From: RHKX01 sp964641695
Lineage (GTDB): Bacteria; Actinomycetota; Thermoleophilia; Solirubrobacterales; 70-9
DNA: 20,256 nt
NCBI GenBank assembly: GCA_964641695.1
Contig: CAZXKG010000046.1
Coordinates: forward strand, 1 to 20,256
Reading direction: 5' to 3'
The position numbers and the translations under genes were made by a program. Of this stretch, positions 14,667 to 20,256 are shown one piece after another (the first letter of the stretch is position 1; the number at the start of each line of letters is the position of its first letter). The notes beneath the pieces are model-generated. The model searched no databases, was not told where the DNA came from, and saw only the letters and a list, made by a program, of their open reading frames with translations.

Positions 14667-16169
14667 ATGTTCGTATCTGCCATCAAAATCAAGAACTACA
14701 AGTGCTTCGACAACACGGCAGTTGAAGACTTCAACGTCCCGAATGGGTCGCCCGGATCCGGCTTGAACGTTCTGGTAGGCGAGAACGGGACCGGAAAGAC
14801 GTCGCTCCTGGAGGCAATCAACTATTTGACCGAGTCACGGTTCTCAATCGAGAACCGTGCGTCTATCCACGACTTTCAGGACGTCGCCGAACCAATCGAG
14901 ATCACCTATACGTCGTCGGCGCCATTCCGGTGCTTGATGCCCAAGCCATACGACCCCTGCTACTTCGAGGCCAAGGGCATCTCCACGAAAATCAACTCCC
15001 GGAAGCAGAAGTCTTCAGGGAAGCTGTTGTCGAGCCCTTACACGGTGGGCCAGAGCTACCTGCCGACGACTGCGAACTACAAGCGGCAGAACGGGTCGGA
15101 TTCTGGGAAAGGGATCGAAGCGTTCCATCGGAGCTGTGATCGCGCCAGCGTGGTTGGAGATGGACTCAACATCTTTTACTTCGACAAGAACCGGAGCCGC
15201 CACCTCACCCACGGTACCTACAGGACCACGTTTGAACGGATTTGTGACGACCTGAACTGGCGCTTCGTAAAAGCCGTGAACAAGGACCCGAAGGTCCGAG
15301 CGGCCCTTGAGGCAGGATTAGCCGGCGATTATTTTGCACTCGCGAAGGACGTCGCCCAAGGAGGCGTTGGCGAGAAAACCGCGAGCGCACTGGCGGAATT
15401 CCTGGATGATCCGCTCTACGAGTCGCTTCGCGTTGATCTCATCAACTACCTCCATCCGTTCAGCGATGCGCGACTCGCGCTGCGTGACGAAGGTCATCTC
15501 GAGCAAGTCCTCGTCAAGGACCTCGGCTCGGGGGTCGAGGTAATCGTCGCGCTCCTCATGCTGCGCAGCGTCTCGGCAGCATCCAAAGGCGAGACTGTTT
15601 ATCTGATCGACGAACCCGAGGCGCACCTCCACCCCAAGGCTCAGCAGAGCCTGGTCTCGCTCTTGCTGGATGAGTCCCGAAACAGCCAAGTCTTCTTATC
15701 CACGCACTCGCCCTACATGTTCAAGGACGCTCTGCCAACTGGCCCAGGCGTTTTCACGTTTGAGAAGACGGCCGCAGGGATATCCATCCAGAACGCAAAC
15801 GACATCGGTCGGGGCGGGATTCCTTGGGGCCCAACCTGGGGTGAGATCAGCTATCAAGCGTACGGCCTGCCGACGGTCGAGTTACATAACGAGCTTTACG
15901 GCTACATCCAAGAGGCGACGGGGAGTTCCAAGGAGAAGGATCTGGAGGCCTTCCTCGAAGCGAGAGGCACTCCAAAGTCAAAGTCTTGGATCCGTAGCAA
16001 TGCCGGCAAGCCTCAGGCTGCTTACGACGTGACCGTGTCAACGTACATCCGAAACTCGATTCATCACCCGGAAAACGAGTTCAATGCTGCATATGAGGAG
16101 GACGAGTTGGCCGCGTCGATAGACGTGCTCTCCCGAATTGTCGACGACTTGGCTGCTGGCTCACCCTGA
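14667..16169 (+). CDS. ABC/OLD-like AAA ATPase with C-terminal HEPN-type RN-x3-H motif
   Basis: 500 residues. 'FVSAIKIKNYKCF' is the usual first strand of RecF/OLD-type ATPases. Walker A is VGENGTGKTS (about 37-46), a signature-like LGSGVEVIVALL follows at about 286, Walker B is VYLIDEPEAHLHP (about 311-323), and the H-loop is FLSTHSPYMF (His347). There is no TOPRIM domain after the ATPase, so it is not a classical OLD nuclease. The C-terminus has 'TYIRNSIHHPENEFN', where Arg462-Asn-x3-His467 fits the HEPN R-[N]-x3-5-H RNase signature seen in ABC-HEPN effectors such as RloC/PrrC in broad design. I chose the ATG at 14667 over GTG 14646 because the conserved strand begins there. A defence role fits the context, next to PIN-GNAT/ASCH genes, but is inference. 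Confidence 0.8.
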   Translation: MFVSAIKIKNYKCFDNTAVEDFNVPNGSPGSGLNVLVGENGTGKTSLLEAINYLTESRFSIENRASIHDFQDVAEPIEITYTSSAPFRCLMPKPYDPCYFEAKGISTKINSRKQKSSGKLLSSPYTVGQSYLPTTANYKRQNGSDSGKGIEAFHRSCDRASVVGDGLNIFYFDKNRSRHLTHGTYRTTFERICDDLNWRFVKAVNKDPKVRAALEAGLAGDYFALAKDVAQGGVGEKTASALAEFLDDPLYESLRVDLINYLHPFSDARLALRDEGHLEQVLVKDLGSGVEVIVALLMLRSVSAASKGETVYLIDEPEAHLHPKAQQSLVSLLLDESRNSQVFLSTHSPYMFKDALPTGPGVFTFEKTAAGISIQNANDIGRGGIPWGPTWGEISYQAYGLPTVELHNELYGYIQEATGSSKEKDLEAFLEARGTPKSKSWIRSNAGKPQAAYDVTVSTYIRNSIHHPENEFNAAYEEDELAASIDVLSRIVDDLAAGSP

Positions 16170-16470
16170 CGTATCGGAGCTATTCGGAGAGGCTGAGGAG
16201 ACGCTCACCGCTGAAGTAGGTCAGATGGTCGTCGTTGTCAGCGCACCACACGTCCCGTCTCCCAGGCTATGTCGACCCAGCACTTCCGCATCTCCTGATC
16301 CGCGACGCTAGTCAGAGCTTAACGGATCGGGGCCCCCTTATTTGGGTTTTCAAGGTGCACTTATAGCCCAGCTCGATAGCCACGTCCGTCGAAAGGTTGG
16401 TGATCCCACCTGTAGGCGTCGAAGTGAACACCAAGAAGTAACGAGAAATTCTGGTACTAAGGTGGAAATG
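16170..16470. other. Gene-poor stretch after the ATPase gene
   Basis: I see no gene. Base composition shifts from GC-rich to AT-rich at about 16310-16330. A weak CCC-TTATTT-GGG-TTTT hairpin at about 16335 could end ATPase transcription. Just after the ATPase stop another frame reads about 45 residues (VSELFGEAEETLTAEV...) without a start codon, possibly a frameshifted old C-terminus. Confidence 0.5.
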
Positions 16471-16479
16471 TGATATAAT
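16471..16479 (+). promoter_or_regulatory. Perfect extended -10 promoter (TGATATAAT)
   Basis: TG-N-TATAAT is the full extended -10 consensus and stands out in this genome. There is no good TTGACA at 16-19 nt, which extended -10 promoters do not require. It points at the terminator hairpin and small membrane-protein gene just downstream; transcription should begin near 16486. Confidence 0.6.
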
Positions 16480-16506
16480 GTCATACAGAAATACTACGGT
16501 TGGCGA

Positions 16507-16531
16507 GAGGTGCGCCTGCACCTCATTTTTT
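16507..16531 (+). terminator. Rho-independent terminator/attenuator in the leader of the small membrane-protein gene
   Basis: GAGGTGC (16507-16513), loop GCCT, GCACCTC (16518-16524), then ATTTTTT (16525-16531). It lies about 20-45 nt downstream of the predicted start site and 55 nt before the small ORF. It would yield a ~45-nt terminated RNA unless read through. GGCG (16502-16505) with CGCC (16513-16516) offers a short competing stem. Confidence 0.65.
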
Positions 16532-16586
16532 GTTCCAAACGTAGGGTAAATAGGTAGAAGCAATACACAGCCGAAGGAGGTCAACC

Positions 16587-16712
16587 TTGAACGGTTTAAC
16601 GATGTTCTTGGTGACGATCTTCGGAGTAGCCTTCCAGCTAGGAGGAATAATTGTAGCAGTTACTGCAGTAATTATGTTCACAGCTGGGGTCTACTCCGAA
16701 CGCTTGCCCTAG
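16587..16712 (+). CDS. 41-residue hydrophobic single-span membrane peptide
   Basis: TTG start with a perfect AAGGAGGT Shine-Dalgarno 5 nt upstream, reading MNGLTMFLVTIFGVAFQLGG and then a second hydrophobic run, IIVAVTAVIMFTAGVY, before the charged end SERLP and a TAG. One long or two short membrane helices would cover residues 6-36. Codons such as TTA, ATA, GTA and ATT are rare in the neighbouring genes, and the local DNA is AT-rich, so the piece looks foreign. Promoter, terminator and Shine-Dalgarno are all close to consensus, unlike elsewhere in the window. The architecture (strong promoter, early terminator, tiny hydrophobic peptide) recalls type I toxin or leader-regulated small membrane proteins. 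No family is recognised and the function is unknown. Confidence 0.5.
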   Translation: MNGLTMFLVTIFGVAFQLGGIIVAVTAVIMFTAGVYSERLP

Positions 16713-16754
16713 GTAAGTCGTCACGGGACACACCGACAACTAAATACAACGCGT

Positions 16755-16783
16755 AGAGCCGGTCCAGAAATGGCGCCGGCTCT
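16755..16783 (+). terminator. Hairpin downstream of the small membrane-protein gene
   Basis: AGAGCCGG (16755-16762) pairs perfectly with CCGGCTCT (16776-16783) across a 13-nt loop, 43 nt after the stop. There is no T-run, so it is a weak terminator candidate or an mRNA 3'-end protector. Confidence 0.4.
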
Positions 16784-17343
16784 CGCCGTGCTTTGCATCG
16801 ACACCGGTGGGACGGCGATAAGCCAGATCGATGGGAGGAACCATCGCCCGAGCCAGTCCTCGCCTCCACTCAGGCATAGGGCTACTTGGAGGGCCCCAGC
16901 CCTGCCGTCACCGACTCAGCCGATCTCGACCATGTCGCGGTAGACCGGTACGTAGACCTCGCCGCTAGCCGCCGCGCTCGCCAGGGCCAACGGCCTTTCG
17001 GTACTGCGTATCCCTCAGATTGAGGTGGACTTGCTGCGTACCGAGAGCGTTCTCACGCCGATCTCCGGCCGAGACCTGCGGCGTTCCGCGGCGGGAACGC
17101 GATCAGCTCAAGATCCTCCGTCACGTTGATCCAGCACTCACCGACGGGGGTGCTGACTCATATTTCGCGCGCCGTCCGAGAGCTTCGGGCGCTGGGCGCA
17201 CCGATTTTCAACGCACACTCAGCGCACAACGCACGGTCGAATCGGCTCAAACGGAGCAACCAAACGGACCACGTAGATACCAGTCAAAGCCGCTTGTAGA
17301 GCCAGATCCGCATTCAACCGCCGTATGAGCGATTCGGCGCGAA
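16784..17343. other. Gene-poor region with possible gene remnants beside the tRNA fragment
   Basis: No intact gene is recognised. A minus-strand frame of 32 codons (17014 to stop at 16916-16918) ends 'ASGEVYVPVYRDMVEIG' and looks like an enzyme C-terminus. It is followed by a GC-rich hairpin (AGGGCT 16878-16883 with AGCCCT 16898-16903). On the plus strand, 17126-17299 encode 'THISRAVRELRALGAPIFNA', helix-turn-helix-like in style, without a convincing start. Both could be remnants left by an insertion at the tRNA. Confidence 0.4.
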
Positions 17344-17387
17344 ACCGCTTAGCAGGCGAGTGCCTTCAGCCGCTCGGCCACCTCTCC
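17344..17387 (-). tRNA. Truncated tRNA-Ser (GCU anticodon), 5' half only
   Basis: Reading the minus strand from 17387: acceptor strand GGAGAGG, TG, D arm GCC-GAGCGGCTGAA-GGC, A, anticodon stem CTCGC, loop CTGCTAA with anticodon GCT. The 3' stem starts GCG and then departs from the expected pairing (GGT instead of GAG). No long variable arm, no TTCGAAT T-loop and no matching CCTCTCC acceptor follow within the next several hundred bases. The 5' 42 or so bases are a clear tRNA-Ser, the rest is missing. A break at the anticodon loop/stem is a usual attachment site for tyrosine recombinases. The E2 gene ends 48 bp upstream. Confidence 0.75.
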
Positions 17388-17434
17388 GGGACTGGATGGC
17401 CGGTCCGGACATCCAGGGGGCCACGACTCTAGCG

Positions 17435-18769
17435 TCACAGCGCCATCCGAAGCGGCTGCTCCAGATAGCTGCGGATCGCCGCCAGGAACTCCGCGGCCTG
17501 GGCGCCGTAGAGGATCCGGTGATCGCAGCAGAGGGTGACGGCCATCATCGATCGCGTGACCAGTTCCTCGTCGAGCAAGGTGGGCACCTCAGCCACCTCG
17601 CCGACCGCCAGGATGGCCGCCTGTGGCGGGTTGATGACCGCCTGGAAGCTCTCGATCCCGTACATCCCGAGGTTCGACACCGTGAACGTGCCGCCGGCGA
17701 GCTCGGAGGGTCCGATCGATCCATCCCGCACCTTCTGCGCGAGCTCTCGCGACTCGGTGGCGATCTGCGCCAGACCCTTCGCGTCGGCATCGAAGATGGT
17801 GGGCACTACCAAGGCGTCACTCCGGGCGACCGCGATGCCGACGTTGACACGGGAGTAGAGCTCGAACCGTCCATCGCGATACGACCCGTTCGCGAGCTCG
17901 TGCCCCCGGAGCGCGAGGGCGCACCCCTTGACGACGAAGTCGTTGAGCGAGGGCACGACCTCCCCGGCGCCCGCTTCGCGCTTCAACGCGGCCCGCGCCG
18001 TGACCATCGCGCTCACGTCGATCCGCGCCTGCAAGTTGAAGTGTGGAGCGGTGCTCTTCGACTCGACCATCCGCCGCGCGATCGTCTCCTGGACCCGGGT
18101 CAGCTCGACCGTCTCGACTCGACCTCGCAGATCTCCGTCGCCGACCGGGACTTGGGCGTCCGCTGCTCCAACGGCCGTCGTCTCTCGCCCGGCGGGAGGA
18201 CCGGCGGCGAGCGCGCGATCGATGTCCGCGCGGATGATCCGGCCGCTCGGTCCGGTGCCGGTGACGGCGTGCAGGTCGACGTCGCGATCCTGAGCGATTC
18301 GCCTCGCCAACGGTGAGACCCTGAGCCGGTCGCCCCCCATGGGCACGACGGGCTCCGCCGGCCGGGCGGGTTCCACCCGCGCTGCGGCACCGCCGGTGGC
18401 GGGTGGCCACTCGGGCGCCGCTGCGGACGGGCCCGCATCCGGCCGGTCGGCGGCCGCCCCGGAGGACGAGTCGCCGACGGGCGCGGATGGAGCATCGGGA
18501 GTACTCGCCCCATCCGCGCCCATGTCGGCTTCGTCCCCGATGCGCGCAATCGGCTCGCCGACCTCGACGAGGCTGCCCAGCTCGGCGACGACCTCGCGCA
18601 GGACTCCCCCGGCCTCGGCCTCGACCTCCATGGTCGCCTTGTCGGTCTCGACCTCGATCAACTCGTCGCCGACGGAGATCGGATCGCCGACCTCCTTGAA
18701 CCAGGCGATGATCGTCGCCTCCTCCATTCCCTCGGCGAGGCTCGGCATGAGGATCTCGGTAGCGGCCAT
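17435..18769 (-). CDS. Dihydrolipoamide acyltransferase (E2) of a 2-oxo acid dehydrogenase complex
   Basis: 444 residues. The ATG at 18769 is preceded by AGAAGG at 5-6 nt; a GTG two codons upstream is less likely. About 5-80 are a lipoyl domain with the lipoylated Lys44 in EVETDKATMEV. About 85-145 are an Ala/Pro/Gly-rich linker. About 149-187 are the E3/E1-binding domain (VSPLARRIAQDRDVDLHAVTG-x-GPSGRI). About 218-444 are the catalytic core (RRMVESKSTAPHF, FTVSNLGMYG, CCDHRILYGAQAAEFL). The catalytic His417 is present, but the HxxxDG motif reads H-R-I-L-Y-G, with Tyr421 in place of Asp. It transfers acyl groups from E1 to CoA; pyruvate or branched-chain substrate cannot be decided here. It follows the acyl-CoA ligase gene by 36 bp. 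No E1 or E3 gene is in view. Confidence 0.92.
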   Translation of the reverse strand: MAATEILMPSLAEGMEEATIIAWFKEVGDPISVGDELIEVETDKATMEVEAEAGGVLREVVAELGSLVEVGEPIARIGDEADMGADGASTPDAPSAPVGDSSSGAAADRPDAGPSAAAPEWPPATGGAAARVEPARPAEPVVPMGGDRLRVSPLARRIAQDRDVDLHAVTGTGPSGRIIRADIDRALAAGPPAGRETTAVGAADAQVPVGDGDLRGRVETVELTRVQETIARRMVESKSTAPHFNLQARIDVSAMVTARAALKREAGAGEVVPSLNDFVVKGCALALRGHELANGSYRDGRFELYSRVNVGIAVARSDALVVPTIFDADAKGLAQIATESRELAQKVRDGSIGPSELAGGTFTVSNLGMYGIESFQAVINPPQAAILAVGEVAEVPTLLDEELVTRSMMAVTLCCDHRILYGAQAAEFLAAIRSYLEQPLRMAL

Positions 18770-18781
18770 GGGCACCTTCTC

Positions 18782-18807
18782 GAACGGCTCGCGTGCGCGA
18801 GCCGTTC
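18782..18807. repeat. Perfect 12-bp-stem hairpin between the ligase and E2 genes
   Basis: GAACGGCTCGCG (18782-18793) and CGCGAGCCGTTC (18796-18807) pair around a 2-base centre. The hairpin starts in the ligase stop codon (18806-18808) and ends just before the E2 Shine-Dalgarno. No U-tract follows, so it probably affects mRNA processing or E2 translation rather than acting as a full terminator. Confidence 0.65.
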
Positions 18808-20256
18808 AGCCGCCTTGCCCGGACGTGGGACGCTTGACCTCGATGCCGTGGGCTTCGCGATCCCAGATCTCGCCGTACTCCTCGAGAGCCCGCTCCCGGA
18901 CCTTGTACTTGGCGATCTTGTGGGTCGGGGTCTTCGGCAGCGAGTCGATGAACCTCACGTACCGAGGGACCATGTAATAGGCCATGTTCTCGACGGCGAA
19001 CGCGATCACGTCGGCTTCAGTCAAAGACTCGTCGCCACGCGCTACGTACACCGCCACGTCGTCCTCCCCCAGATCCGAAGGCACCGGCACGGCGGCAGCC
19101 TCCTTGACGCGCTGGTCCGTCTCCAGGATGCGTTCGATCTCGTGTGCCGAGATGTTCTCGCCCCGGCGCCTGATCGAATCGCTCTTGCGGTCGACGAAGT
19201 AGAAGAACCCGTCCTCGTCGACGCGACCGCGGTCGCCGGTGTGGAACCAGGCGTTGCGGAACGCTTCCGCGGTCGCCTCCGGCTTACCGAAGTACTCGGT
19301 GAAGGTGATCCAGGGATCCTTCGGCCGGACCACGATCTCGCCGGGCTCTCCCACGGCGACCTCCCGGTCGTGGTCGTCGAAGATCTTCATGTCGATGTAG
19401 TCGGACGCGAGCTTCCCCGAGGTGTCGCCCTTCCCGTACCCCTCGCCGGGCTTGAGCACGGTCACCGGCAACAGCTCGGTCATCGCGTAGTTGCAGACGA
19501 TCTCCAACCCCCAGCGCTCCTCCAGGGCCTCACGATCGGTCGGCAGGGGAACGATGAACCCAAGGCGCAGCGGGTTGTCCTTCTCCTCCGGGACCGGAGG
19601 AAGCTTCTCGAGGATCGTCGCGACGGTCATGATCGCGTTGAACTCGGTGACTTGGTACTTCTGCACGTCCTGCCAGAACGCGGACGCCGAGAAGCGTTCG
19701 CGGAGGACGATCGAGGCACCGGCCCAAAGCGCGGTCAGCGCCGAGTACCACAAAGCGTTGCCGTGGAAGAGCGGCAGGAACGTGTACATCCGATCGTCGG
19801 GAGCTATCTCGAACGCCTCCGTGACCCGATGCCCGACCGTGAGCGGATGCGCGTGCGGGCAAACCACGCCCTTCGACGGGCCGGTCGTACCGGAGGTGTG
19901 CAGGATGTAGGCCGGGTCCCATGCCTCGACGCCGTAATCGACGGGCGTCTCGCTCCGCGACTCGCCCGCGGCGAACATCGCCTGCAGCGTCTCGGAGGAT
20001 CCCGNNNNNNNNNNAGGGTCGTTGACGATCGCGCCCCGGAAGCCTTCGATCTCCCCGGCCGCTTCCCCCACGGCCTCCGCGTAGGGACGACCGACGACCG
20101 CATGGCCGACCGCGGCGTCTTCGAGGTAGTAGCGAAGAAGCTGGCCCTTGGCCGCGGTGTTGATCGGGACGACGCAGGCGCCGAGCTTCCCGAGCGCCCA
20201 AGTGGCCCAGAGGAACTCCGGGCAGTTGTCCATCATGATCGCCACGCGATCGCCAC
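18806..20256 (-). CDS. AMP-forming acyl-CoA synthetase, 5' end beyond the window
   Basis: About 483 codons are present. The frame is still open at the right edge (GDRVAIMMDN is mid-protein for this family), so the true start lies outside. ANL-superfamily motifs in order: ILHTSGTTGPSKGVV (phosphate loop), PLFHGNALWYS, NYAMTE (adenylate binding), WFHTGDRGRVDEDGFFYFVDR, SDSIRRRGENISAHEIE (hinge), and KTPTHKIAKYKVR (catalytic Lys region). The enzyme activates a carboxylic acid with ATP and CoA. The closest style is the CaiC/long-chain or crotonobetaine-type ligases; the substrate is unknown. Ten Ns at 20005-20014 interrupt it, though the frame is open on both sides. E2 follows 36 bp downstream, suggesting a catabolic operon feeding acyl-CoA metabolism. 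Confidence 0.9.
   Translation of the reverse strand, partial: GDRVAIMMDNCPEFLWATWALGKLGACVVPINTAAKGQLLRYYLEDAAVGHAVVGRPYAEAVGEAAGEIEGFRGAIVNDPXXXXGSSETLQAMFAAGESRSETPVDYGVEAWDPAYILHTSGTTGPSKGVVCPHAHPLTVGHRVTEAFEIAPDDRMYTFLPLFHGNALWYSALTALWAGASIVLRERFSASAFWQDVQKYQVTEFNAIMTVATILEKLPPVPEEKDNPLRLGFIVPLPTDREALEERWGLEIVCNYAMTELLPVTVLKPGEGYGKGDTSGKLASDYIDMKIFDDHDREVAVGEPGEIVVRPKDPWITFTEYFGKPEATAEAFRNAWFHTGDRGRVDEDGFFYFVDRKSDSIRRRGENISAHEIERILETDQRVKEAAAVPVPSDLGEDDVAVYVARGDESLTEADVIAFAVENMAYYMVPRYVRFIDSLPKTPTHKIAKYKVRERALEEYGEIWDREAHGIEVKRPTSGQGG
20005..20014. other. Assembly gap of 10 Ns
   Basis: A run of ten unknown bases within the acyl-CoA synthetase gene. The reading frame is maintained across it if the length is taken literally, but runs of exactly ten are often arbitrary scaffold joins, so true length and content are unknown. 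Confidence 0.98.

Noticed and set aside
16312..16584. 90-codon minus-strand frame in the AT-rich islet
   Set aside because: It has no ribosome binding site and lies antisense to the extended -10 promoter and terminator, which explain the region better.
17360..18316. 318-codon plus-strand open frame over the E2 gene
   Set aside because: Shadow of E2; composition is typical of an antisense frame.

Overview
This is a high-GC window from an actinobacterium, most likely of the Solirubrobacterales/Thermoleophilia. The inference rests on very large secreted beta-propeller/fibronectin-like proteins with a conserved Cys-containing 'CRAYELVTP' motif and Lys/Arg-rich tails, a style I associate with that group. 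A 10-N scaffold gap and two single-base lesions in genes suggest a draft, perhaps metagenomic, assembly.

Layout. (1) 1-7892, minus strand: three consecutive exported-protein genes. In transcription order they are a coiled-coil/collagen-like protein, a ~1,478-residue NHL-propeller/Fn3-like protein, and a large modular Cys-repeat protein that runs off the left edge. (2) 7893-8617: about 725 bp without a convincing gene but rich in structure: three copies of GTAGGTGC, two 8-bp-stem/7-nt-loop hairpins, and a perfect 19-bp inverted repeat flanking 474 bp that holds a sigma70-like promoter. (3) 8618-11915, minus strand: a plasmid/ICE-like maintenance module (small gene with a frameshift, ArdC-like antirestriction protein, ParB-family protein with an in-frame amber, DUF3072-like protein), with strong hairpins in its gaps. 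(4) 12294-16169, plus strand: a PIN-GNAT-PUA-like fusion overlapping an ASCH gene, then an ABC/OLD-like ATPase with a C-terminal HEPN-type RN-x3-H motif and a palindromic CRP-type site upstream. This is the best candidate for a new RNA-targeting defence or toxin system. (5) 16170-17343: gene-poor, with an AT-rich islet holding an extended -10 promoter, a Rho-independent terminator and a 41-residue membrane peptide. (6) 17344-17387: the 5' half of a tRNA-Ser(GCU) gene, broken just after the anticodon, probably the boundary of an integrated element. (7) 17435-20256, minus strand: ordinary chromosome with a 2-oxo acid dehydrogenase E2 gene and an AMP-forming acyl-CoA ligase running off the right edge.

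Interpretation. Regions 3-5 read as an accessory island inserted at a tRNA-Ser gene next to housekeeping metabolism. The island carries antirestriction and partition genes, partly decayed, and a cargo of predicted RNA-acting proteins. No integrase is visible, and the left border is not resolved.
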